The notes: a model not told the origin generated them from the letters alone. A stretch of 64,000 nt of DNA from Streptomyces chartreusis (GCF_008704715.1 NZ_CP023689.1:744001-808000); one strand, 5' to 3'. Numbered from the stretch's first letter, positions 17,416 to 26,358 are shown. Numbers and translations are program-made.

Positions 17416-17490
17416 CTGTTAAGCCCCCGTTCAGTTTCATGTCCGCTCATCGGGGCCGACCGGGCCCCCGATGCGAGCGGAGATCCGGCC

Positions 17491-18999
17491 ATGTCCGATC
17501 AGCAGCCCCCCAGCGTCGTCGACCCTCCAGCGCGGCCCGAGCTGCGCAAGTCCCTCGGTGTCCTGGACGGCATCGCCATCGCCGCGTCCAGCACGGCCGC
17601 GACCACCAGCATCGGCATCGGCCTCGGGGTCACCGCCGGCGTGGTCGGCCTGCATCTGCCGGCGATCATGCTGCTGGCGTTCCTGCCGATCCTCGGCATC
17701 GCGGGCGCCTACTCCCGGCTGAACAAGGTCGAGCCCAACGCGGGCAACGGCTATGTGTGGGTGGGCCGTTCGCTCACCCCGTGGCTGGGCTTCATGGTCG
17801 GCTGGGTGAACATCGTGGCCGTGGTGGCGTTCCTCGCGTACACCACCGCGGTCACCGGCTCGGCCCTGCTGCAACTGGCGGGCGACGCCGGGCTGCACCG
17901 GGTGGGCGGCCTCGCGCTGGACCCCGGTTCGACCGCGCAGACCACGGCCGTCGGCATCGTCGTCCTGGTGGCCGTCACGCTGACCGCCGTGACCGGCATC
18001 CGCTCCGCCGCACGGCTCCAGGCCGGACTGCTGGTCTTCGAGTACGTCGTCCTGATCGGCTTCTGCGGCTACGGCATCGTCACCGGCCCGCACGACTTCA
18101 GCCTCAGCTGGTTCGACCCGTTCGAGATCCCGTCGGCGACCGCGCTGGCGCAGGGGCTGCTGCTGTCGGTGTTCTGTTACTGGGGCTTCGAGTCGGCGTT
18201 CACCGTCAACGAGGAGGTCCGCGACCCGCGCGACGCGTCCCGGGCCGGCACCATCACCCTGTTCACCATGCTCGGAATGTTCCTGCTCGGCTCGATCGCC
18301 TTCCAACGCGTCCTGTCCGAGAAGGAGTTGGTCGGTCACGGGCCCGAGGGGCTCGCCTTCTTCGGTGAGCGACTGGCCTCCCAGCCATGGGCTGCGCTCC
18401 CCCTGATCGCGCTGATGTTCTCGGCCGTCGCCTCGCTCCAGGCCGGGGTGATCCCGACAGCGCGCGGGATGTTCGCGATGAGCCGCGACCGCACGCTCGG
18501 GCCGGTGTGGTCCAAGGTCAGCCCGCGGTACGGGACTCCGGCCGTCGGCACGATGCTGATCGGCGCGCTGGCCGTCGCGGTCGCGGTGCTCGCACTGGTC
18601 ATCCCGCGGCTGGCCGACATGATCATGGCGACGGTGAACGCCGTGGGCATAGTGGTCGCCCTGTCGTACGCCCTCACCGCCCTCGCGGCAGCCGTCCGCT
18701 TCCGCGCCCTGCTGCGCGAGGACCTGTGGCAGGGGGTGCGCGCGGTGGTGCTGCCCACGCTGAGCGCGCTCGCGCTGCTCGGTCTCGGCGGCTATCTCGG
18801 CTGGTCGTTCTACACCTCCGCCGACCACTTCGAAGTCAGCGCGGACAACGGGTGGTTCCTGCTCCTCACCCCGCTCGCGATGATCGCGTCCGGCTTCATG
18901 GCCGCCGCGTGGGCCAAGTGGGTGCGCAGGTCGCCGTACTTCCGCACCGGCAAGGGCACCGACGCCGACGCGCCCCGGCTGCTCGCCACCTCCCGATAA
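17491..18999 (+). CDS. APC family amino acid/amine permease
   Basis: A 502-residue transporter with about 12 membrane helices. Helix 1 carries the unwound glycine-rich motif region TTSIGIGLGVTAGVVG. EPNAGNGYVWVGRSLTPWLGF corresponds to the conserved APC helix 2-3 segment, and CYWGFESAFTVNEEVRDP to helix 6. It should take up an amino acid, amine or small amide by proton coupling. The ATG at 17491 is supported by GGAG 8 nt upstream. The amidohydrolase gene follows 21 nt later, suggesting that the imported compound is hydrolysed inside the cell. Confidence 0.9.
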   Translation: MSDQQPPSVVDPPARPELRKSLGVLDGIAIAASSTAATTSIGIGLGVTAGVVGLHLPAIMLLAFLPILGIAGAYSRLNKVEPNAGNGYVWVGRSLTPWLGFMVGWVNIVAVVAFLAYTTAVTGSALLQLAGDAGLHRVGGLALDPGSTAQTTAVGIVVLVAVTLTAVTGIRSAARLQAGLLVFEYVVLIGFCGYGIVTGPHDFSLSWFDPFEIPSATALAQGLLLSVFCYWGFESAFTVNEEVRDPRDASRAGTITLFTMLGMFLLGSIAFQRVLSEKELVGHGPEGLAFFGERLASQPWAALPLIALMFSAVASLQAGVIPTARGMFAMSRDRTLGPVWSKVSPRYGTPAVGTMLIGALAVAVAVLALVIPRLADMIMATVNAVGIVVALSYALTALAAAVRFRALLREDLWQGVRAVVLPTLSALALLGLGGYLGWSFYTSADHFEVSADNGWFLLLTPLAMIASGFMAAAWAKWVRRSPYFRTGKGTDADAPRLLATSR

Positions 19000-19020
19000 C
19001 CCCCGACCAGGAAACGGAAC

Positions 19021-20655
19021 ATGTACGCAGATCTCCTCTTCACCGGCGGCCCCGTCCTCACCCCCGAGGGCCGCACCGCGACCGCCGTGGCCGTCACCGG
19101 CGACCGCATCACGGCCGTAGGGCGCGAGGAGGTGCACAATCTCGCCGGACCGCGGACCGAGGTGGTGGACCTCGCCGGGCGGCTGCTGCTGCCCGGGTTC
19201 CAGGACGCGCACGTGCATCCGGTGCCGGCCGGGCTGGAGCTCACCCAGTGCGATCTGACCGGTACGAGGACGGCGGACGACACCCTCGCGGCGGTGCGTG
19301 CCTACGCGGACGCGCATCCGGAGCGGGAGTGGATCACCGGCGGCGGCTGGTCGATGGAGGCCTTCGAGGGCGGTACGCCGACGAAGGAGCTGCTGGACTC
19401 GGTGGTGCCCGACCGGCCGGTGTATCTGCCGAACCGGGACCATCACGGGGCCTGGGTCAACAGCCGCGCCCTCGCGCTCGCCGGGATCACCCGGGACACG
19501 CCCGACCCGGCCGACGGGCGGATCGAGCGCGACGCCTCCGGCGAGCCGAGCGGGACGCTCCAGGAGGGCGCGATGCAGCTCGTGGGCCGGCTGCCCCCGC
19601 CCGCCACGCAGGCCGACCGGGTGGCGGCCCTGCTGCACGCCCAGCGGCATCTGCACGCGCTCGGCATCACCGCCTGGCAGGACGCGCTGGTCGGGGACTT
19701 CCTCGGCATGGACAACCCGGCGCAGGCGTATCTGGCGGCCGCGCGGGACGGCTCACTCACCGCGCGGGTGGTCGGCGCGCTGTGGTGGGACCGTGAGCGT
19801 GGCTCGGAGCAGATTCCCGAACTGGCCGAGCGGCGCGAGGCGTTGAGTCACGGACGGTTCCGGGCGACCAGCGTCAAACTGATGCTGGACGGCGTAGCCG
19901 AGACCGGTACCGCCGCACTGGTGGACCCCTATCTCGACAAGTGCGGCTGCGCCACCGCCAACCGGGGCACCAGCTTCATCGACCCGGAGCAACTGCCCAA
20001 GTACGTCACCGAGTTGGACGCGCTCGGCTTCCAGTGCCACTTCCATGCCCTGGGCGACCGGGCCGTACGTGACGCGCTGGACGCGATCGAGGCCGCGCGC
20101 GCCGTCAACGGGCCCAGCGACACCCGGCCTCACCTGGCCCATCTCCAGGTGATCCAGCCCGCGGACGTGCCGCGTTTCGCTCGGCTCGGGGCGATCGCGA
20201 ACGTCCAGCCGCTGTGGGCCGCGCACGAGCCGCAGATGGACGAGCTGACGATCCCCTTCCTCGGACCCGAACGGGCCGCGTGGCAGTACCCGTTCGGCGC
20301 CCTGCTGCGCGCAGGCGCACGGCTCGCGGCGGGCAGCGACTGGCCGGTGAGCAGCCCCGATCCGCTGCACGGCGTCCATGTCGCAGTCAACCGGGTGACG
20401 CCGGACGCCGATGACGCGCAGGTGTTCCTGCCCGGCGAGCGGATCGGGCTCACCGAGGCACTCACCGCGTACACGGCGGGCTCGGCGCATGTGAACCACC
20501 TTGACGACACCGGTGAGGTGCGGGCGGGAGCACTGGCCGATCTCGTCGTCCTGGACCGCGATCCGTTCGTCGGGCCGGCGGAGGAGATCGCGCGGACCCG
20601 GGTCGCGCGGACCTATGTGGGAGGCGCGCAGGTGTACGCGGCGCAGGAGGCCTGA
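19021..20655 (+). CDS. Amidohydrolase family protein (YtcJ-like)
   Basis: A 544-residue metal-dependent hydrolase. The N-terminal beta-sandwich starts YADLLFTGGPVLTPEG, the first metal ligands are in PGFQDAHVHPV (HxH, about residue 64), and the later metal residues are in QCHFHALGDRAV, PHLAHLQVI and AGSDWPVSSPDP (final Asp). This is the Amidohydro_3 pattern, whose members cleave N-formyl, N-acyl or cyclic amide bonds. It follows the APC permease in the same operon, with AGGAAACGG before its start. The substrate is probably what the permease imports; its identity is unknown. Confidence 0.9.
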   Translation: MYADLLFTGGPVLTPEGRTATAVAVTGDRITAVGREEVHNLAGPRTEVVDLAGRLLLPGFQDAHVHPVPAGLELTQCDLTGTRTADDTLAAVRAYADAHPEREWITGGGWSMEAFEGGTPTKELLDSVVPDRPVYLPNRDHHGAWVNSRALALAGITRDTPDPADGRIERDASGEPSGTLQEGAMQLVGRLPPPATQADRVAALLHAQRHLHALGITAWQDALVGDFLGMDNPAQAYLAAARDGSLTARVVGALWWDRERGSEQIPELAERREALSHGRFRATSVKLMLDGVAETGTAALVDPYLDKCGCATANRGTSFIDPEQLPKYVTELDALGFQCHFHALGDRAVRDALDAIEAARAVNGPSDTRPHLAHLQVIQPADVPRFARLGAIANVQPLWAAHEPQMDELTIPFLGPERAAWQYPFGALLRAGARLAAGSDWPVSSPDPLHGVHVAVNRVTPDADDAQVFLPGERIGLTEALTAYTAGSAHVNHLDDTGEVRAGALADLVVLDRDPFVGPAEEIARTRVARTYVGGAQVYAAQEA

Positions 20656-20671
20656 CCCGTCTGCCGCTTCG

Positions 20672-21634
20672 CTAGCGGACGCCGGCCGCCTGGAACGTGC
20701 GGCGGTACGCCTGCGGTGACACCCCGATCGCTGCGTGCAGGTGCTGCCGCAGCGAGGCGCCGGTGGCGAAGCCGACCTCGATGGCGATCCGGTCGACCGG
20801 CAGGTCGCTGGACTCCAGCAGATGGCGGGCCCGGCCGACGCGTTGCTGGATCAGCCAGCGGCCGGGGCTGAGGCCGACCTCGTCGCTGAAGCGGCGGGCG
20901 AAGGTGCGCAGGCTCATCCGGGCGTGGGCGGCGAGGTCGGTCAGGGTGAGCGGTTCGTCGAGGCGTTCCAGGGCCCAGGCGCGGGTGGCGGCGGTGCCGG
21001 CGGCTCCGCTCTCCGGGACTGGCTGCTCGATGTACTGGGCCTGGCCGCCGTCCCGGAAGGGCGGTACGACGCAGCGCCGGGCGACCGCGTTGGCCAGTCC
21101 GCTGCCGTGGTCGGTGCGCACGATGTGCAGGCAGACGTCGACGCCGGAGGCGGCGCCGGCCGAGGTGAGGACCCGGCCGTCGTGGACGAACAGGACGTCC
21201 GGGTCGAGTTCGACCTGCGGATAGCGGCGCCGGAACAGGTCGGTCACATGCCAGTGCGTGGTGGCGCGCCGGCCGTCCAGCAGGCCCGCCGCCGCCAGGA
21301 CGAAGGCGGCCGTGCAGATCGACACGATCCGCGCGTCCGGGCGGATCCGGGCGAGCGCCGCGGCGACCTCGGCGGGCAGCTCCTCGGGGATGTACGCGAC
21401 GCCGACCGAGGCGACCACCACGGTGTCGGCGGTGGCGAGGATCTCCGGCCCGTGCTGGACACCGATCGTGAAGTCGGCGTTGCTGCGCACCGGATTGCCG
21501 TCGACGCTGCACGTCAGCACCTCGTACCGGCCGTCGGCGGCGCCGAAGATCCGGCTGGGGATGCCCAGCTCGAAGGGATAGACGCCGTCCAGGGCCAGCA
21601 CCACGACCCGTTCCACCTGTCGTTCACCATCCAT
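20672..21634 (-). CDS. GlxA family regulator (DJ-1/PfpI domain plus AraC HTH)
   Basis: A 320-residue regulator. Residues 1-190 form a DJ-1/PfpI-like domain (VVVLALDGVYPFELGIPSRIFG; the nucleophile-elbow region reads VSICTAAFVLAAAGLLDGRRATTHW). Residues 215-320 carry the paired AraC helix-turn-helix (LAAHARMSLRTFARRF and VGFATGASLRQHLHAAIGVSPQAYRR). It is divergent from an MDR-type oxidoreductase. There is no ribosome site before the ATG, but a TAGAAT -10 box ends exactly 6 nt upstream, so the mRNA should be leaderless. A perfect 11-bp inverted repeat overlaps the promoter and start codon, implying autoregulation. Confidence 0.9.
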   Translation of the reverse strand: MDGERQVERVVVLALDGVYPFELGIPSRIFGAADGRYEVLTCSVDGNPVRSNADFTIGVQHGPEILATADTVVVASVGVAYIPEELPAEVAAALARIRPDARIVSICTAAFVLAAAGLLDGRRATTHWHVTDLFRRRYPQVELDPDVLFVHDGRVLTSAGAASGVDVCLHIVRTDHGSGLANAVARRCVVPPFRDGGQAQYIEQPVPESGAAGTAATRAWALERLDEPLTLTDLAAHARMSLRTFARRFSDEVGLSPGRWLIQQRVGRARHLLESSDLPVDRIAIEVGFATGASLRQHLHAAIGVSPQAYRRTFQAAGVR

Positions 21635-21669
21635 GGCACGATTCTATCGAAGGTTGGCAATCGTGCCAT
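21633..21669. promoter_or_regulatory. Operator/promoter region of the GlxA regulator and oxidoreductase
   Basis: Perfect 11-bp inverted repeat ATGGCACGATT (21633-21643), 15-bp spacer, AATCGTGCCAT (21659-21669). The left arm overlaps the minus-strand -10 box TAGAAT (21641-21646) and the GlxA ATG (21632-21634). A regulator bound here would occlude its own promoter and could act on the rightward gene that starts at 21706. Confidence 0.8.
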
Positions 21670-21705
21670 TTTCTGGAGCGGCGGACCCCGGCAGGCTGTT
21701 TCACC

Positions 21706-22656
21706 ATGAGCACTGTGAACACCATGCGAGCCATCAGCCAGGACGTCCTCGGCGGTCCCGAGGTCCTGAAGGAAGTTCAGATCGAGCGCCCGGCGCCGCG
21801 CCCGAACGAGGTACTGGTCCGCGTCCGCGCGGCCGGCGTCAACCCGACCGACTGGAAGCACCGCGAGAACGGCGGCTTCCTGGGCGAGCCCCCGTTCGTC
21901 CTCGGCTGGGACGTCTCCGGCGTGGTCGAGGCGGTCGGCATCGGCGTCGCCGCCTTCCGCCCCGGCGACGAGGTCTTCGGCATGCTGCCCTACCCCTTCG
22001 GCCACGGCTCGCACGCCGAGTACGTCATCGCCCCGGTGCGGGCCCTCACGCACAAGCCGTCCGAGATCGGCCACACGGAGGCGGGGGCCCTGCCGCTGGT
22101 GTCCCTGACCGCCTGGCAGGCACTGACCGAGCACTCCGACGTCCGGCCGGGGAAGCGCGTGCTGATCCACGCGGCGGCCGGCGGCGTCGGGCACGTGGCC
22201 GTGCAGATCGCCAAGGCGCGCGGCGCCCACGTGATCGGCACGGCCAGCGCGGGCAAGCACCAGTTCCTGCGCGGCCTGGGCGCGGACGAGGTGATCGACT
22301 ACCGGGAGACGGACTTCACCGAGGCCGTCAAGGACGTCGACGTCGTCCTGGACACCCTGGGCGGTGAGACCTCGGTGCGCTCGCTGCGTGTGCTGCGTCC
22401 GGGCGGTGTCGTCGTCTCGATCCTGCCGGTCGGCTCGGACGAGTTCGGCGAGGAGGCCGAGCGGCTCGGGGTGCGGGCCGTTCGGATGCTGCTGGACGCC
22501 GACCGTGCCGGTATGCAGGCGATCGCGGAACTGGTCGAGCAGGGCAAGCTGCGACCGGAGATCGCCGGGACCTTCCCGCTGGCCGATGCCGCCGAGGCGC
22601 ACGCCCTGGGCGAGACCGGCCGGACGACGGGGAAGCTCGTCCTGACGATGGACTGA
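21706..22656 (+). CDS. Zinc-free MDR family NADP-dependent oxidoreductase (quinone oxidoreductase-like)
   Basis: A 316-residue medium-chain reductase. It has the GroES-like half with AAGVNPTDWKHREN and FVLGWDVSGVV, and a Rossmann half with GKRVLIHAAAGGVGHVAVQIAK (A-A-x-G-G-V-G-x-x-A nucleotide motif, about residues 150-170). No catalytic or structural zinc cysteines are present, placing it with quinone/enone reductases. Starts at ATG 21706 or 21724 are both possible. The divergent GlxA regulator and shared operator indicate inducible expression, probably for reduction of an electrophile. Confidence 0.88.
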   Translation: MSTVNTMRAISQDVLGGPEVLKEVQIERPAPRPNEVLVRVRAAGVNPTDWKHRENGGFLGEPPFVLGWDVSGVVEAVGIGVAAFRPGDEVFGMLPYPFGHGSHAEYVIAPVRALTHKPSEIGHTEAGALPLVSLTAWQALTEHSDVRPGKRVLIHAAAGGVGHVAVQIAKARGAHVIGTASAGKHQFLRGLGADEVIDYRETDFTEAVKDVDVVLDTLGGETSVRSLRVLRPGGVVVSILPVGSDEFGEEAERLGVRAVRMLLDADRAGMQAIAELVEQGKLRPEIAGTFPLADAAEAHALGETGRTTGKLVLTMD

Positions 22657-22675
22657 CGCGCGACGGCCGGCGGGG

Positions 22676-23782
22676 TCAGAAGGTGAGCACGGGCTTGATC
22701 GCCTTGCCCGCGCCCATGTCCCTCACGGCCCGGTCGATGTCCGTGAACGGATAGGTGCTGATCAGGCGGTGCAGCGGAAGGCGGCCTTCCTTCACCAGCC
22801 GGACCAGGGCCGGTATGAAGGTCTGCGTCTCGGCGTCGCCGAGGGTGAGGCCGACGACCCGCTTGCCGCCGAGCAACCCGTTGACGTCGAGGGCGACTTC
22901 GGTGCCGAAGGGCGGGGCGCCCACGACGACCAGGGTGCCCCGGGCGGCGAGCGCGTCGACGCCCCGGCGCAGCACGCCGACGTTGCCGGTGGTCTCGACG
23001 ACGCCGTCGGCGCCGCGGCCGCCGGTGATGTCGGCGAGCGCCGCGGCGAGGTCGGTCCCGGTCGCGTCGATCGTGTGGGTGGCGCCCAACTCCCTTGCCA
23101 GTGACAGACGTTCGGCGACCCGGTCGACGGCGACGATGTCGGTGGCGGGGGTCAGGGCGGCGGCCATGACGGCGGACAGGCCGACCGCTCCGGCGCCGAG
23201 GACGACGACGGTGCTGCCGGTGACCGGCTTCAGGACGTTCCAGACGGCACCCACCCCGGTCTGCACCCCGCAGCCCAGCGGGGCGATCGAGGCGAGCGGC
23301 ACCTCCGGGTCGACCTTCACCAGGCTGCGCTCGTCGACCAACGCCCGCTCGGCGAAGGAGGACTGGCCGAAGAAGTGGCCGCCGAGGTCCTCCCCGGCCC
23401 GGCTGATGGTGCCGGTACCGTCGGCCCGCCGGCCGCCGATGAGGTTCAGCGGCAGCCAGGTCGCGCAGTACGCCGGGTGGCCGCCCCGGCAGTCGCGGCA
23501 GCCGCCGCACGAGGTGAACGACAGCACGACGTGGTCGCCCGGCGCGACGCCGGTCACGGCGGCGCCGACGGCCTCGACCACGCCCGCGCCCTCATGGCCG
23601 AGGACGCCGGGCAGCGGGAAGGGCAGCGCTCCGCTCGCCACGCCGAGGTCGGTGTGGCACAGGCCCGTCGCGACCATACGGACGACGGCCTCGTGCGGTG
23701 CGGGCTCGTCGAGCTCCACGTCGGACAGGGCGAACGGGGCTCCGCCCGACTCGACGACGGCGGCACGGGTGGGGATGGACAT
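22676..23782 (-). CDS. Zinc-dependent alcohol dehydrogenase (aryl-alcohol type)
   Basis: A 368-residue NAD-dependent medium-chain dehydrogenase. Catalytic zinc ligands are in ATGLCHTDLG (Cys about 42) and GVLGHEGAGVV (His/Glu about 63), plus a later Cys in APLGCGVQTG. Structural zinc cysteines are in SCGGCRDCRGGHPAYC. The Rossmann motif is VVVLGAGAVGLSAVMAA. The pattern resembles benzyl-alcohol dehydrogenases such as XylB. It lies 25 nt downstream of the aldehyde dehydrogenase gene, so the two should oxidise an alcohol to an acid in sequence. MarR operators precede the pair. Confidence 0.9.
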   Translation of the reverse strand: MSIPTRAAVVESGGAPFALSDVELDEPAPHEAVVRMVATGLCHTDLGVASGALPFPLPGVLGHEGAGVVEAVGAAVTGVAPGDHVVLSFTSCGGCRDCRGGHPAYCATWLPLNLIGGRRADGTGTISRAGEDLGGHFFGQSSFAERALVDERSLVKVDPEVPLASIAPLGCGVQTGVGAVWNVLKPVTGSTVVVLGAGAVGLSAVMAAALTPATDIVAVDRVAERLSLARELGATHTIDATGTDLAAALADITGGRGADGVVETTGNVGVLRRGVDALAARGTLVVVGAPPFGTEVALDVNGLLGGKRVVGLTLGDAETQTFIPALVRLVKEGRLPLHRLISTYPFTDIDRAVRDMGAGKAIKPVLTF

Positions 23783-23807
23783 CGCGTGAATCTCCTTGGC
23801 GGTGCGC

Positions 23808-25259
23808 TCAGTCGAGCGAGACGACGACGGACTTGGTGGTGGTGTAGGCGTCCAGCGCCTCGGGCCCGTACTCGCGGCCGAAGCCGGAGTCCTTGACCCC
23901 GCCGAAGGGGACCGCAGGGTCGAGCATCGCCCAGTCGTTGATCCAGACGATCCCGGCGTCCAGCCGTTCGGCGACCCGGTGGGCGCGGGCCAGGTTCCCG
24001 GTCTGCACGCCCGAGGCCAGGCCGTACGGAGTGGAGTTGGCGAGTTCGACGGCCTCGTCCTCGGAGTCGAAGGGCTGGACGGTGAGGACCGGGCCGAAGA
24101 TCTCCTCCTGGATCACCCGGGAGTCGTTCGGCAGGTCGGCAATGACGGTGGGCATGTAGTAGTAGCCGCCGTCGAGATCGAGCCGTTCACCGCCGCAGAC
24201 GATGGTGCCGCCCTCCTTGCGGGCCAGCTCGACGTACTCCTCGACCTTGCGCAGATGCCGCTCCCCCGCCATCGGGCCGACCACGGTCCCGGCCTCGCGC
24301 GGGTCGCCGACCGGGACGCCGGGCACCGCGTCGGCGAGGATGCCGAGCAGGGTGCTGTGGACCTGGCGCGCCACCAGCAGCCGGGGTCCGCCCATGCAGA
24401 ACTGCCCGGTGTTGAAGACGAAGCCCTTGATGATCGCGCCGACGGCCTTCTCCAGGTCGGCGTCCTCGAAGACGACGTGGGCCGCGTTGCCGCCGAGCTC
24501 CATGGTGACCGGCTTGAGCGCCTCGCCTGCGATGGCCGCGACCTTCCGGCCGACGGTGGTCGAGCCGGTGAAGGCGACCTTGTCGACGCCGGAGTGCCGC
24601 AGCAGCGCCTCGCCGGCCGCGGGTCCGCCGGTGACGACGTTGACCACGCCGTCGGGGACACCGGCCCGCTTGAAGAGGTCGGCCATGTACAGGGCACTCA
24701 GCGGAGTCTCCTCGGCCGGCTTGTGGACCACCGTGTTGCCGGCCGCGAGCGCCGGGGCGATCTTCGAACCGGCCAGGATCAGGGGGAAGTTGTACGGCGT
24801 GATCGCCGCCACCACGCCGACCGGCCGGCGTCGGACGTAGGCGACGGCGTTCATGGGGGTGTCGCGGACCGCGCCGTCCAGACCATGGGCGAGGGCGGCG
24901 AAGTGCTCGTAGTCGTTGGCCGCGTTCGTGACGTCGACGGCGTGCGCGAGCGTGATCGGCTTGCCGACGTCACGGCTCTCCAGTTCGGCCATCCGGTCGG
25001 CGTTCTCCCGGATCAGCTCGGCGACCCGGTGCAGGATCCGGCCGCGTTCCCGGCCGCTCAGCCCGGACCAGGCGCCGTCGTCGAAGGCGTCCCGCGCGGC
25101 GCGCACGGCAGCGTCCACGTCGGCGGCGCCGGCGTCCGCGGCGGTGGTGAGGACCGTGCCGCGGGACGGGTCGACCACGTCGGTGCGCGCTCCGTCGGCG
25201 GCGTCGCGCCACCGGCCCCCGATGAACAGCCGCCCGGGTTCGATCTCGAAGGTGGTCAT
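23808..25259 (-). CDS. Aldehyde dehydrogenase (NAD(P)-dependent)
   Basis: A 483-residue ALDH superfamily enzyme. The cofactor loop is FTGSTTVGRKVA, the general base Glu is in TMELGGNAAHVVFEDAD, and the catalytic Cys is in FNTGQFCMGGPRLLV (about residue 285). EEIFGPVLTV near the C-terminus is also diagnostic. The ATG at 25259 has GAGGA 6 nt upstream; a GTG two codons earlier abuts that site. It is the first gene of a two-gene operon with the alcohol dehydrogenase, divergent from MarR. The substrate class, aromatic or aliphatic aldehyde, is inferred from its partner. Confidence 0.9.
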   Translation of the reverse strand: MTTFEIEPGRLFIGGRWRDAADGARTDVVDPSRGTVLTTAADAGAADVDAAVRAARDAFDDGAWSGLSGRERGRILHRVAELIRENADRMAELESRDVGKPITLAHAVDVTNAANDYEHFAALAHGLDGAVRDTPMNAVAYVRRRPVGVVAAITPYNFPLILAGSKIAPALAAGNTVVHKPAEETPLSALYMADLFKRAGVPDGVVNVVTGGPAAGEALLRHSGVDKVAFTGSTTVGRKVAAIAGEALKPVTMELGGNAAHVVFEDADLEKAVGAIIKGFVFNTGQFCMGGPRLLVARQVHSTLLGILADAVPGVPVGDPREAGTVVGPMAGERHLRKVEEYVELARKEGGTIVCGGERLDLDGGYYYMPTVIADLPNDSRVIQEEIFGPVLTVQPFDSEDEAVELANSTPYGLASGVQTGNLARAHRVAERLDAGIVWINDWAMLDPAVPFGGVKDSGFGREYGPEALDAYTTTKSVVVSLD

Positions 25260-25293
25260 CGCCACTCCTCAGCCTCATCGCCAAGATTTCAAT

Positions 25294-25310
25294 AAACAGG
25301 ATTCCTGTTT
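25294..25310. promoter_or_regulatory. MarR operator site 1
   Basis: Perfect palindrome AAACAGGA-T-TCCTGTTT. Its core ACAGGATTCCTGT is repeated at 25329, 34 bp away centre to centre, between the divergent aldehyde dehydrogenase and MarR genes. Confidence 0.82.
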
Positions 25311-25316
25311 GTCTGC

Positions 25317-25345
25317 AGTCTCTTTACAGACAGGATTCCTGTCAA
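25317..25345 (-). promoter_or_regulatory. Promoter of the aldehyde/alcohol dehydrogenase operon
   Basis: On the minus strand, a consensus -35 TTGACA (25340-25345) is followed after 17 bp by GAGACT (25317-25322) as a weak -10. The -35 overlaps MarR site 2, and site 1 lies just downstream of the -10, so bound MarR would block transcription. Confidence 0.6.
25329..25343. promoter_or_regulatory. MarR operator site 2
   Basis: Perfect palindrome GACAGGA-T-TCCTGTC, sharing the core of site 1. It ends 19 bp before the MarR ATG and overlaps the divergent -35 box. Confidence 0.82.
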
Positions 25346-25362
25346 TGCTCTAGGCTGAAGTC

Positions 25363-25800
25363 ATGCTCGACGCCCAGGCAGCCAAGGCACCGCCGTCGCT
25401 CCTCTACATGGTCAAACAGGTGGAGCTCGTGGTGCGTTCACACCTGGACGAGCTGGTCAAGCCGTCCGGGATCACCGCGCTCCAGTACACGGCCCTCACC
25501 GTGCTCCAGCGGCACGACGGACTGTCCGCCGCCCAGCTGGCCAGGGACTCCTTCGTCACCGCGCAGTCGATCGCCGACCTGGTAAGGAGCCTGGAGACCC
25601 GCGGGCTGGTGCGGCGCGAGCGCAATCCGCAGAGCCGCCGCGAGCTGCTGATCCTGCTCACCGACACGGCCCGTGAGCTGCTCGCCCGGCACGAGGGGGA
25701 GGTACGGGAGCTGGAGGAGCGGATGGTGCGGGAGCTCACGGCTCATCAGACCGAGCAGTTCCGTCAGGCACTCTCCAAGGCCTGGCACGCGCTGTCGTAG
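25363..25800 (+). CDS. MarR family transcriptional regulator
   Basis: A 145-residue winged-helix dimer. The DNA-binding region reads LSAAQLARDSFVTAQSIADLVRSLETRGLVRRERNPQSRRELLILLT (about residues 52-98), with the wing residues D/SRR typical of the family. Two matching palindromes in the divergent promoter make it the likely repressor of the aldehyde/alcohol dehydrogenase operon and of itself. There is no ribosome site, but TAGGCT (25351-25356) ends 6 nt before the ATG, which fits a leaderless mRNA. The inducer is probably an aromatic alcohol, aldehyde or acid. Confidence 0.92.
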   Translation: MLDAQAAKAPPSLLYMVKQVELVVRSHLDELVKPSGITALQYTALTVLQRHDGLSAAQLARDSFVTAQSIADLVRSLETRGLVRRERNPQSRRELLILLTDTARELLARHEGEVRELEERMVRELTAHQTEQFRQALSKAWHALS

Positions 25801-25956
25801 TCACGCCTCACACATCACGCGAAGCATCTGTCGCAAATCGAAGACATATGTCAATCGAACATGCTCAGATTCGCTCAATCGAGGGTAACTTGCAGTGCGG
25901 GGACTGGATTTGAGCAGCCGCCGCAAGTGAACAGGTTGGTTGGAGGCGATGTCGTC

Positions 25957-26337
25957 GTGCAGCTGGATCCTGCGCCGTTCAGCCGGCATCTGCGCGTCCA
26001 CCGGCACCGCGACCACACGGTGCTGGAGTTGCTCGGCGAGATCGACATCGCGGCCGCGGTGGAGATCGCCCCGTATCTGGACCGGGTGACGGCGCATCCC
26101 GGGGCGCGGATCGTGATCGACCTGCGGAGCATCGAGTTCTTCGACTGCTCCGGGCTTCGCCTGCTGTACCGGGCCCTGAGCCGGACCCACGACCACGGCG
26201 GGCAGCTGCACCTGGTCTGCACCCACCCGCTGACCCTGCGCGTGCTCAGGATCACCGGCCTGAACCGCCTGCTGCCGCCGCATCCGACACCGGACGCGGC
26301 GCTCGGCCAGCCCGAGGCAACGTCCGGCACGTTATGA
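25957..26337 (+). CDS. STAS-domain anti-sigma factor antagonist
   Basis: A protein of about 126 residues with a STAS fold: HLRVHRHRDHTVLELLGEIDIAAAVEIAPYL at the start and RIVIDLRSIEFFDCSGLRLLYRA in the middle, where the Ser of DCSGL is the usual phosphorylation site. It would bind and neutralise an RsbW-like anti-sigma factor. The GTG at 25957 was chosen because GGAGG lies 10 nt upstream; an open frame extends to 25861. The last sense codon is TTA (26332-26334), a possible bldA target. No anti-sigma gene is adjacent. Confidence 0.85.
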   Translation: MQLDPAPFSRHLRVHRHRDHTVLELLGEIDIAAAVEIAPYLDRVTAHPGARIVIDLRSIEFFDCSGLRLLYRALSRTHDHGGQLHLVCTHPLTLRVLRITGLNRLLPPHPTPDAALGQPEATSGTL

Positions 26338-26358
26338 GGACGCCGTGAGAGCCCCTGG

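Noticed and set aside
16045..17490. Upstream extension of the permease frame
   Set aside because: The first 480 codons are antisense to the F420 oxidoreductase and TetR genes. The permease start at ATG 17491 has a ribosome site and matches the family.
17437..19656. 739-codon open frame on the - strand
   Set aside because: Antisense to the APC permease and amidohydrolase, both with clear motifs and ribosome sites.
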